Shown here one piece after another: positions 1 through 5,484 of a DNA stretch of 5,484 nt (its first letter is position 1; each line of letters opens with the position of its first letter). Both the position numbers and the translations under genes were made by a program. The notes under the pieces were generated by a model. That model saw nothing but the letters and a program-made list of their open reading frames with translations. It was not told the DNA's origin and did no database searches. The stretch lies in contig JAPKCR010000206.1 of NCBI GenBank assembly GCA_026421135.1, forward strand, positions 1 to 5,484, written 5' to 3'. The DNA comes from Sulfitobacter sp. GTDB lineage: Bacteria; Pseudomonadota; Alphaproteobacteria; Rhodobacterales; Rhodobacteraceae.

Positions 1-254
1 CGGGGGTGTTTGGCATATTGATGGCAGACCTGACAGCGCGTGCAGGGAGCCTTGGCCCTGCAATTGCGGTCCACCTTTGCAATAACGTGGCTGCTATTCT
101 TATCACGTCTATGCCTGATGATCTGTCGGGGCTTGCCCTGTACCTGACCCCTTTTAGTATGGAGGACACCGAGGCAATGCGGGCGTGGCTTCCGGTTGAT
201 TTTGCTTTGATGTTGGTCAGTTGGCTGGCGGCAAGGCTCGCCATTCGCCGTTGA
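1..254 (+). CDS. CPBP-family intramembrane metalloprotease, C-terminal part (5' end outside window)
   Basis: The reading frame is open from the left edge (first whole codon at 3) to a TGA at 252-254, leaving about 83 residues of a longer membrane protein. Counting from the GTG at 6, the stretch around residues 12-27 (R-A-G-S-L-G-P-A-I ... H-L-C-N-N) matches the last conserved motif of CPBP (Abi/CAAX protease-like) proteins, in which a HxxxN pair (here H23 and N27) helps form the metal site inside the membrane. A final hydrophobic helix lies near residues 64-79 and ends in a basic tail (R-R). The earlier EExxR and FxxxH motifs would lie upstream and cannot be checked. The family includes prenyl-protein proteases and bacteriocin self-immunity proteins, but most bacterial members have no known substrate. 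The GTG at 6 is internal, not the true start. accD follows 57 bases downstream on the same strand. Confidence 0.8.
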   Translation, partial: GVFGILMADLTARAGSLGPAIAVHLCNNVAAILITSMPDDLSGLALYLTPFSMEDTEAMRAWLPVDFALMLVSWLAARLAIRR

Positions 255-283
255 TTGCAATTTACTCTGGGGCAGCATATCTC
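255..283 (+). promoter_or_regulatory. possible promoter for accD-folC
   Basis: TTGCAA at 255-260 (4 of 6 matches to TTGACA) and TATCTC at 278-283 are separated by 17 bases, in the short gap between the CPBP stop and accD. A start near 290 would give a leader of about 22 bases containing the accD ribosome binding site. The -10 match is weak (only TAT), and read-through from the CPBP gene is equally possible. Confidence 0.27.
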
Positions 284-311
284 AGGGACGAAACTGAAAC
301 AGAGGTTCGCC

Positions 312-1256
312 ATGAACTGGATCAATAACTACGTTCGCCCACGCATCAATTCGATTTTTTCGCGTCGCGAGACGCCGGATAATCTTTGGACGAAATGCGA
401 AGAATGCGGGACGATGTTGTTTCACCGCGAGGTGTCGAACAATCTGAACGTCTGTACCAGTTGCGGGCACCACATGGGGATCACCCCGCGGGACCGGTTC
501 AGGGCCCTTTTTGATGGTGGTGTTTTCACTGAGGTGAAAGTGCCCGCGCCAGCAACAGACCCATTGCATTTCCGCGACCAAAAGAAATACCCGGACCGTT
601 TGAAAGCTGCGCAGAAACAGACCGGCGAAGCCGAAGCGATGCTGGTCGTGACTGGTGAAATCGGGCGCACGCCGATCGTTGCGGCGGCCCAGGATTTTTC
701 GTTCATGGCGGGGTCCATGGGGATGTACGTAGGCAATGCCATTATTGCTGCTGCCCAAGAGGCCGTCAAACTTAAGCGTCCGCTGATCTTGTTTTCTGCC
801 GCTGGTGGCGCGCGCATGCAAGAAGGCATCCTAAGTCTGATGCAGATGCCGCGCACGACCATTGCAGTGCAGATGCTGAAAGAGGCGGGGCTGCCCTATA
901 TCGTCGTGTTGACCCACCCCACAACCGGTGGTGTTACGGCCAGCTATGCCATGTTGGGCGATGTTCATATCGCCGAACCGAATGCGCTGATCTGCTTTGC
1001 TGGTCCACGTGTGATTGAACAAACAATCCGCGAAAAACTGCCCGAGGGATTCCAGCGGGCGGAATATCTGCTGGATCACGGGATGCTAGATCGCGTGACA
1101 CCGCGCCCTCAGATGCGTGACGAGCTGATCAATATTACACGCATGTTGCTGGGTTTGCCGCCCGCAGTGCGCGGTGACCTGCCAGCGCCGACCGAAGGGG
1201 GCGATCTGCCGCATGCTTTGACCTCTGACGGCAAGGCAGAATTACCGAAAAAATGA
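312..1256 (+). CDS. accD: acetyl-CoA carboxylase carboxyltransferase subunit beta
   Basis: AccD pairs with AccA to form the carboxyltransferase of acetyl-CoA carboxylase. It moves the carboxyl group from biotin on AccB to acetyl-CoA, giving malonyl-CoA, the first committed step of fatty-acid synthesis in the cytoplasm. The 314-residue product has the usual family length. An N-terminal zinc ribbon has C29, C32, C48 and C51 (CxxC ... CxxC). The crotonase-like carboxyltransferase core carries G165-G166-A-R followed by M-Q-E-G, and a second glycine pair at 206-207 in P-T-T-G-G-V-T-A-S; these positions form the acyl-CoA and oxyanion site in the family. The [10 protein letters not shown] block is intact. 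The last roughly 30 residues are a Pro/Gly-rich tail. The frame is open from 255, but the ATG at 312 is preferred: AGAGG at 301-305 sits six bases upstream and the protein then begins M-N-W-I, as expected. The end overlaps folC by ATGA. Confidence 0.97.
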   Translation: MNWINNYVRPRINSIFSRRETPDNLWTKCEECGTMLFHREVSNNLNVCTSCGHHMGITPRDRFRALFDGGVFTEVKVPAPATDPLHFRDQKKYPDRLKAAQKQTGEAEAMLVVTGEIGRTPIVAAAQDFSFMAGSMGMYVGNAIIAAAQEAVKLKRPLILFSAAGGARMQEGILSLMQMPRTTIAVQMLKEAGLPYIVVLTHPTTGGVTASYAMLGDVHIAEPNALICFAGPRVIEQTIREKLPEGFQRAEYLLDHGMLDRVTPRPQMRDELINITRMLLGLPPAVRGDLPAPTEGGDLPHALTSDGKAELPKK

Positions 1257-2527
1257 CGCAACAAACATCCGATGCTGTGCTGGCGCGTATGATGGCCCTA
1301 CATCCCAAGATCATCGACCTGACACTTGATCGGATGTGGCGACTGTTGGATGCTTTAGGCAATCCGCAGAACAGTCTGCCGCCCGTCATCCATATTGCAG
1401 GCACGAATGGCAAGGGGTCGACGCAAGCCATGATCCGCGCCGGGCTGGAATCGGCAGGCCACCTTGTTCATGCATATACTTCGCCGCATCTGGCGCGATT
1501 TCATGAACGTATCAGGGTTGCCGGAGAATTGATCTCCGAAGCCGACCTGACGGACGTGCTGGACGAATGCTATGCCGCCAATGAAGGTGGCAATATTACC
1601 TATTTCGAAATAACGACCTGCGCGGCTTTGCTGGCATTTTCTCGCACCCCTGCGGATTATACGCTGCTTGAGGTGGGTCTGGGTGGCCGTTTGGACGCCA
1701 CCAACGTCGTTGAAACTCCTGCCCTCACCGTGATCACGCCTGTGTCAATCGATCACCAACAGTACCTTGGTGATACCTTGGGCCAGATTGCGGGTGAGAA
1801 AGCAGGGATTATCAAACGTCGGGTGCCTTGCATCGTTGGCCCCCAGCAAGAAGAGGCGTTGGACGTAATTGAAGCCGTGGCAATGCGTCATCATGCACCG
1901 CTTTTGGCCTATGGTCAGCAATGGCATGTGGGGCAGGAAGCTGGACGCATGGTCTATCAGGATGAAAAGGGGTTGCTGGACCTGCCCAAGCCGAATTTGT
2001 TGGGCGCTCATCAGATCCACAATGCCGGTGCAGCCCTTGCCGTTTTGCGGCAGCTTGATATCGCAGATGAACACTGCGAGGCGGCAGTCACAAGCGCACA
2101 ATGGCCTGCGCGAATGCAGCGGTTAAAATCCGGCCCCCTGGTCGAAGCCGCTGAAAACGCAGAACTTTGGCTAGATGGCGGGCATAACCCCGCCGCAGGT
2201 GAAGCGATTGCAGAGCTGCTGGGGACGATGCCCAAGCGGACGACTTACTTAATCTGCGGGATGCTGAATACCAAAGACATCGGTGGTTATTTACGCCCCC
2301 TTGCCGCGCATGCGAAAAAGCTGTTCGCTGTTTCAATTCCGGGGGAAGCAGCCACCTTGCCTGCGGCTGATACCGCCAAGGCTGCCCGGGCTGTGGGCAT
2401 GAATGCGGATCATGCACCAACGGTCCAGCAAGCCCTAGCCGAAATCATAGCAGCGGATCCTTTTGGGCGGGTTTTGATATGCGGATCATTGTATCTTGCT
2501 GGCAATGTTTTGCGGGAAAACAGTTAG
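1253..2527 (+). CDS. folC: bifunctional dihydrofolate synthase / folylpolyglutamate synthase
   Basis: FolC joins L-glutamate to dihydropteroate to make dihydrofolate and then adds further glutamates to reduced folates, using ATP, in the cytoplasm. The 424-residue product is a normal length for this Mur-ligase-like family. Visible motifs are the P-loop [11 protein letters not shown] (G50 to S56), Y-T-S-P-H-L at 75-80, the [12 protein letters not shown] block at 140-151, D167-H168 of the S-I-D-H motif, and E-K-A-G at 182-185, whose lysine aligns with the residue usually carbamylated in this family. The C-terminal domain has the L-D-G-G-H-N-P signature at 307-313. The ATG lies inside the end of accD (ATGA, 1253-1256). 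No good Shine-Dalgarno sequence is close to it (an AAGG at 1233-1236 is too far), which points to translational coupling with accD. Whether this copy does both reactions or only one cannot be told from the motifs seen. Confidence 0.96.
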   Translation: MTQQTSDAVLARMMALHPKIIDLTLDRMWRLLDALGNPQNSLPPVIHIAGTNGKGSTQAMIRAGLESAGHLVHAYTSPHLARFHERIRVAGELISEADLTDVLDECYAANEGGNITYFEITTCAALLAFSRTPADYTLLEVGLGGRLDATNVVETPALTVITPVSIDHQQYLGDTLGQIAGEKAGIIKRRVPCIVGPQQEEALDVIEAVAMRHHAPLLAYGQQWHVGQEAGRMVYQDEKGLLDLPKPNLLGAHQIHNAGAALAVLRQLDIADEHCEAAVTSAQWPARMQRLKSGPLVEAAENAELWLDGGHNPAAGEAIAELLGTMPKRTTYLICGMLNTKDIGGYLRPLAAHAKKLFAVSIPGEAATLPAADTAKAARAVGMNADHAPTVQQALAEIIAADPFGRVLICGSLYLAGNVLRENS

Positions 2528-2622
2528 AATTTTCATTTTTCAAATTGGCGATGTTTACGATATCTACGTTGCCCACCCCCTAAGGTTCAAAGACAGATTT
2601 CTTTGATTGTGGGGTCGATGTG
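2528..2622. other. folC to LysM-gene intergenic region
   Basis: This 95-base gap has no GC-rich stem followed by a T-run, so I see no intrinsic terminator for folC; a T-rich stretch lies at 2530-2540. No convincing -35/-10 pair is visible either. A TACGAT at 2556-2561 and a TATCTA at 2561-2566 could be -10 elements, but neither has a good -35 partner. The downstream gene may therefore be read from the accD-folC transcript or from a promoter I cannot recognise. Confidence 0.5.
2587..2606 (+). promoter_or_regulatory. leader hairpin upstream of the LysM-like gene
   Basis: Perfect 7-base arms TCAAAGA (2587-2593) and TCTTTGA (2600-2606) enclose a 6-base loop. Just outside, CCCC (2577-2580) could pair with GGGG (2611-2614), the best Shine-Dalgarno-like run of the next gene, so an extended fold might hide the ribosome binding site. 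The inner stem is AU-rich and no T-run follows, so it is not a classical terminator. Any role is inference. Confidence 0.3.
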
Positions 2623-3318
2623 ATGGTGAAAGATCAAAAACGTATAAGTGTCGTTCAGCCGGTGCTGTTTGTGTTGTTGTGTTTAATGGTGATTATAGCC
2701 GGTGGCGTTTTCATATTGGATCAGGGACGATCACCCTATCATGTGACAGCGATCCCGGTTGCGAAACACATATCCGTAACGCCCCTTTCTGCGGCTTATA
2801 GACTGCTGGATGCAAGTGACGACCCTGAGGCAGATTTGTCGCCTGCAGTTACCTTGCACAGGCTGCATTCTGAGACAAAGACCGGTCTGGACAGTTTAGT
2901 TCACACGGTTGTTGGGGCATTTGATGACACGTCATCGGGTCGTGCAATGGAATCGTATCTTGTTTGGGCGATCAGGTCTGGAAAGCCGGATGCCTACGTC
3001 GATTCACTGCTTAACAGCGCCGCGGCGAAGGGTCATTTTCAGGTGCCTATCGCGCTTACGACCTTGTCGGGACGGTTGGATACACAGAGCTTGCTACGAT
3101 CAGTGCTTGTGGCCGCAACTCAGGATAGATCGGTGCCAATCACAAGCGCACATGTACCCCAAAAACACCTGCTCCGTATGTCCGACAGTCTGGCGGGCCT
3201 ATCTTTAGCACATTATGGAAATCCTTTGGATCACACACATATTGCAGACGCCAATGGCACCTCTAACCGTATGCCTAAGGCAAAGGTCGGGCAGGCATTT
3301 GAAGCACCGGGGCTTTAA
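2623..3318 (+). CDS. membrane-anchored protein with a C-terminal LysM-like domain, otherwise uncharacterised
   Basis: The product is 231 residues. K3, K6 and R7 precede a single hydrophobic helix at about 11-33, which suggests an N-in signal anchor with the rest in the periplasm. Residues 52-165 look mostly helical and match no family I know. The C-terminus at about 181-229 fits a LysM repeat: H-L-L-R-M-S-D-S-L-A-G-L-S-L-A-H-Y-G-N-P, then I-A-D-A-N-G, then K-V-G-Q-A-F-E-A-P. This parallels the usual pattern of GDSL.GLA..YG, I...N and I..GQ.L.IP. LysM domains bind N-acetylglucosamine in peptidoglycan, so cell-wall anchoring is the likely role (inference). M-S replaces the common P-G before D-S-L, so the repeat is somewhat degenerate. 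No catalytic domain is seen. The ATG at 2623 is chosen with GGGG at 2611-2614 as ribosome binding site; a GTG at 2620 adds one residue. C20 follows L-L, so it is not a lipobox. The stop overlaps that of convergent zapE. Confidence 0.72.
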   Translation: MVKDQKRISVVQPVLFVLLCLMVIIAGGVFILDQGRSPYHVTAIPVAKHISVTPLSAAYRLLDASDDPEADLSPAVTLHRLHSETKTGLDSLVHTVVGAFDDTSSGRAMESYLVWAIRSGKPDAYVDSLLNSAAAKGHFQVPIALTTLSGRLDTQSLLRSVLVAATQDRSVPITSAHVPQKHLLRMSDSLAGLSLAHYGNPLDHTHIADANGTSNRMPKAKVGQAFEAPGL

Positions 3319-4373
3319 CTGCCCCAGCCTTCCGCCTGCATTTCACGAAGCCGCGATGCTGTCCGTTCGAACTCAAAGGTGCCTTCCCCTTCGAGATACA
3401 GCATTTCGGGACTGGCTGCGGCGGAACAGATCAGGCGCACTTTCGCCTCATAGAGCGCGTCAATAAGAGTAACAAAACGTTTGGCTTCGTTAAAGTTGGT
3501 CCTACCCAAAGATGGGATATTATCCAAAAGCAAAACGCGGCACGCTTCGGCAAGGGCAAGGTAGTCTGCAGCGCCCAGCGGTTGACCACATAGGGCATGA
3601 AAACCAGCCCGTGCGATACCATTGCGAAATTGGGGGATGATCACATCGCGGCCTTTGACACGCAGCTTTAGCTCTTCGCCCTCGCCGCCTGTCAGATCCT
3701 GCCAAACGGCATCCATCTCGGCGCGACTTTCTGAATTAACTGGGCAGAAATACGATTGTGATCCAGCAAGCCGGTCCTGACGATAATCTCGCGGGCTGGT
3801 TAGTTCCCAAACAACCATCTTGCCCTTTATCAGTTCTATAAACGGCAGAAAAATCTCTCGGTTCAGGCCATCTTTGTAAAGATCATCAGGGACCCGGTTC
3901 GAGGTGGTTACAACGACAACCCCTGCTGCAAATAGCGCTTGAAAAAGTCGACCCACAATCATGGCATCGGTGATATCGCTGATTTGCATTTCGTCAAACG
4001 CCAACACTTTGACTGATGCGGCAACCTGCGCTGCAACAGGGGCAATTGCGTCATCGACGCCGGTTTTCCGAGCCTCGTGCATTGCATTGTGAATTTCCTG
4101 CATGAAGGCATGGAAATGCACCCGTCGGGCAGGGATGTCGCCCATGTGGCCGGCAAACAAATCCATCAGCATCGATTTCCCGCGTCCAACACCGCCCCAC
4201 AGATATAACCCCTTTGGCGGTTCTGGTGCGGGTTTAAAAAACCCCTTTTTCTCAGGGTTAAGAAGGGCATTTCTGATGCGGTCAAACTCAGGCAGCACCG
4301 CTTCTTGGGCGGGATCAGGGGTCAGGCTGCCATCGGCCACGCGTTGATCATAAAGCGTACGTAAATCTGTCAT
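3315..4373 (-). CDS. zapE: cell division protein ZapE (AFG1-like ATPase)
   Basis: ZapE is a cytoplasmic P-loop ATPase related to yeast Afg1/LACE1. In Escherichia coli it associates with the Z-ring and is needed for division under some stress conditions. The 352-residue product has the normal bacterial length. The Walker A motif G-G-V-G-R-G-K-S lies at 60-67, preceded by K-G-L-Y-L-W. R-R-V-H-F-H-A-F-M-Q-E at 83-93 is a family hallmark. The Walker B motif V-L-A-F-D-E lies at 123-128, followed by M-Q-I-S-D-I-T-D-A-M (commonly F-Q-V-T-D-I-A-D-A-M). V-V-T-T-S-N-R-V-P-D-D-L-Y at 154-166 contains the sensor-1 asparagine. All ATPase residues are present, so the enzyme should be active. The start is the ATG read from 4373; no strong Shine-Dalgarno sequence precedes it. 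The gene is divergent from the MFS gene, and its stop shares TTAA with the LysM-like gene. Confidence 0.95.
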   Translation of the reverse strand: MTDLRTLYDQRVADGSLTPDPAQEAVLPEFDRIRNALLNPEKKGFFKPAPEPPKGLYLWGGVGRGKSMLMDLFAGHMGDIPARRVHFHAFMQEIHNAMHEARKTGVDDAIAPVAAQVAASVKVLAFDEMQISDITDAMIVGRLFQALFAAGVVVVTTSNRVPDDLYKDGLNREIFLPFIELIKGKMVVWELTSPRDYRQDRLAGSQSYFCPVNSESRAEMDAVWQDLTGGEGEELKLRVKGRDVIIPQFRNGIARAGFHALCGQPLGAADYLALAEACRVLLLDNIPSLGRTNFNEAKRFVTLIDALYEAKVRLICSAAASPEMLYLEGEGTFEFERTASRLREMQAEGWGS

Positions 4374-4392
4374 GGCTGTGGCTTACAACGTG

Positions 4393-4398
4393 ATTATA
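4393..4398 (-). promoter_or_regulatory. possible -10 element for zapE
   Basis: Read on the minus strand this is a perfect TATAAT, ending 19 bases before the zapE ATG, so the transcript would have a very short leader. This would fit the lack of a clear ribosome binding site. No good -35 hexamer lies 16-18 bases further upstream (ACGCCA at 17), so the promoter would need an activator or be a chance match. Confidence 0.33.
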
Positions 4399-4439
4399 GG
4401 TTTGGAAAGACGGGGTGGCGTTAGCACCGTTTAATTTGA

Positions 4440-4455
4440 ATTGACGCTCGTCAAT
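4440..4455. promoter_or_regulatory. perfect palindrome, candidate operator in the zapE/MFS divergent region
   Basis: The sequence ATTGACG-CT-CGTCAAT has perfect 7-base arms around a 2-base centre. Its compact dyad symmetry is typical of a binding site for a dimeric helix-turn-helix repressor. Its left arm contains TTGACG, the -35 candidate for the MFS gene, 49 bases before that gene's start, so a bound protein would block transcription. No regulator gene is in the window, so the protein is unknown. Confidence 0.5.
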
Positions 4456-4468
4456 GCAAAGGTAGGGT
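4441..4468 (+). promoter_or_regulatory. candidate promoter for the MFS transporter gene
   Basis: TTGACG at 4441-4446 matches five of six bases of the -35 consensus. TAGGGT at 4463-4468, 16 bases further on, is a weak -10 (T, A and final T match). A start near 4475 would leave a leader of about 20 bases that includes the AAGGA ribosome binding site. The -35 lies within the palindrome, which supports regulated expression but also means the TTGACG match could simply be part of an operator. Confidence 0.38.
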
Positions 4469-4494
4469 GCCGTATTGGCAAAAGGATCAGTGAC

Positions 4495-5484
4495 TTGGAA
4501 AAAAACGCGTCCATATTCACCCCGGTTTTAATTGTAGGCTGCTTGATCATCATGGTCAGTTTTGCCGTCCGGGCATCTTTCGGCGTGTTTCAAATTCCGA
4601 TCGCGGCCGAGTTCGGCTGGCTTCGCAGCGAATTCTCTCTTGCGATTGCAATACAGAACCTCGCATGGGGCTTTGGGCAACCAATCTTTGGTGCATTGGC
4701 CGAAAAAATCGGCGACCGACGTGCCATCATTATCGGCTCTGTCGTCTATGCTGTGGGTTTGGTGCTTTCAGCGAATTCAGTGTCTCCAATCGAACACCAA
4801 ACCTATGCGTGGTTGGTGGGGTTTGGCATCGCGGGCACCGGGTTTGGTGTGATTTTGGCGGTCGTAGGGCGCGCGTCAACTACCGAAAACCGGTCAATGT
4901 CTTTGGCAATCGTAACGGCAGCGGGCAGCGCAGGGCAGGTGTTCGGGGCACCAGTTGCAGAGTGGATGCTGGGTTTTCTAACTTGGCAAAGTACTTTCAT
5001 GGTATTTGCGGGCGCTATTTTGGCAATGATCCTGACACTGCCACTGATGCGCGCGCCAGCGTTGGCCAGCAAGGCCGAGCTTGAGGAAAGTCTGGGCCAA
5101 ATCTTAGTTAAGGCGTTCAAAGATCCGTCTTTTACCTTGATATTTATCGGTTTCTTCTCGTGTGGGTATCAGTTAGCTTTCATCACTGCGCACTTCCCTG
5201 CCTTTGTGACCGAGCTTTGCGGCCCTATCCTTGCCGGTGGGGTGTTGCACAGCATCGGCATCACAACGACATCTGCGTTGGGAGCAGTGGCGATTTCATT
5301 GATCGGATTGGCAAATATTGCAGGGACTCTGTTGGCTGGCTGGGCAGGCAAGCGGTATTCGAAAAAATACCTTTTGGCGGGAATTTATACGGCGCGCACT
5401 GTGATCTCGGCTATTTTTATCTTGATGCCTATCACGCCCTTGTCGGTGATCCTGTTCTCAATCGGGATGGGGTCACTTTGGTTG
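4495..5484 (+). CDS. major facilitator superfamily (MFS) transporter, 3' end outside window
   Basis: The frame is open for 330 codons to the right edge with no stop; a full MFS protein is about 400 residues, so roughly the last two helices are missing. It is an inner-membrane secondary transporter. Helices can be placed near residues 10-32, 48-66, 77-93, 106-125, 138-158, 165-185, 213-235, 255-282 and 292-311, with another entering at 314-330. Between helices 2 and 3, G-A-L-A-E-K-I-G-D-R-R (66-76) is the MFS motif A. G-S-A-G-Q-V-F-G-A-P (144-153) in helix 5 resembles motif C. G-Y-Q-L-A-F-I-T-A-H-F-P (224-235) resembles a signature of proteobacterial MFS proteins near the oxalate/monocarboxylate type. 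The substrate is unknown. The TTG at 4495 is chosen as start because AAGGA (4482-4486) lies 8 bases upstream; the next in-frame ATG, 4552, falls inside helix 1. The frame is closed upstream by TAA at 4432-4434. Confidence 0.9.
   Translation, partial: MEKNASIFTPVLIVGCLIIMVSFAVRASFGVFQIPIAAEFGWLRSEFSLAIAIQNLAWGFGQPIFGALAEKIGDRRAIIIGSVVYAVGLVLSANSVSPIEHQTYAWLVGFGIAGTGFGVILAVVGRASTTENRSMSLAIVTAAGSAGQVFGAPVAEWMLGFLTWQSTFMVFAGAILAMILTLPLMRAPALASKAELEESLGQILVKAFKDPSFTLIFIGFFSCGYQLAFITAHFPAFVTELCGPILAGGVLHSIGITTTSALGAVAISLIGLANIAGTLLAGWAGKRYSKKYLLAGIYTARTVISAIFILMPITPLSVILFSIGMGSLWL

Noticed and set aside
282..862. Two long minus-strand open frames (282-821 and 422-862) opposite accD
   Set aside because: They lie wholly inside accD, whose zinc ribbon and catalytic motifs are unmistakable. 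Their translations show no domain and are typical antisense shadows of a codon-biased gene.
2528..2546. Inverted AATTT / AAATT with a T-run after folC, as a possible terminator
   Set aside because: The arms are only five A/T pairs, and the T-run lies inside the loop rather than after the stem, so it would not act as an intrinsic terminator.
2668..2685. Lipoprotein signal at C20 of the LysM-like protein
   Set aside because: The residues before the cysteine are V-L-L, and a lipobox needs a small residue (G, A or S) directly before it. The cysteine also lies in the middle of the hydrophobic helix.
2909..3466. Plus-strand frames at 2909-3208 and 3215-3466 that could be small genes
   Set aside because: They overlap the LysM-like gene and zapE out of frame, have Arg/Cys-rich translations without motifs, and lack convincing ribosome binding sites.
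4414..4428. GGTG ... CACC inverted repeat in the zapE/MFS gap
   Set aside because: The arms are only 4 bases with mismatches inside; this is expected by chance and much weaker than the palindrome at 4440-4455.
4468..4480. TGCC-GTATT-GGCA inverted repeat just before the MFS ribosome binding site
   Set aside because: Four-base arms with a 5-base centre are too short to call an operator without conservation data.
4562..5084. Plus-strand open frames of 96 and 139 codons within the transporter region
   Set aside because: They are in other frames from the 330-codon MFS reading frame, and their translations are not membrane-like and show no family pattern.

Overview
The window looks like an ordinary chromosomal segment of an alphaproteobacterium, most likely a marine Rhodobacteraceae (roseobacter-type) member of moderate GC. 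This is inferred from the adjacent accD and folC genes, the alphaproteobacterial style of the ZapE and MFS proteins, and the absence of any mobile, phage, tRNA, rRNA or CRISPR signal. No database search was possible, so the taxonomy is an inference.

Layout. On the + strand come the C-terminal end of a CPBP-family membrane protease (1-254, cut by the window edge), accD (312-1256, acetyl-CoA carboxylase carboxyltransferase beta subunit) and folC (1253-2527, dihydrofolate/folylpolyglutamate synthase). accD and folC overlap by an ATGA and are almost certainly co-transcribed and translationally coupled. After a 95-base gap comes a small gene (2623-3318) for a membrane-anchored protein that I read as carrying a degenerate C-terminal LysM domain. 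On the - strand, zapE (3315-4373, AFG1-like division ATPase) converges on it, and the two TAA stop codons share the four bases TTAA. A 121-base divergent intergenic region (4374-4494) separates zapE from an MFS transporter on the + strand (4495-5484), which starts at TTG and runs off the right edge.

Functionally this is mostly housekeeping: fatty-acid precursor supply (AccD), folate (FolC) and cell division (ZapE), plus a transporter of unknown substrate. The genes do not form one obvious pathway beyond the accD-folC transcription unit. I found no convincing new multi-gene system. The items most worth a second look are the uncharacterised LysM-like membrane protein and a perfect 7-bp-arm palindrome overlapping a -35-like hexamer in front of the MFS gene.
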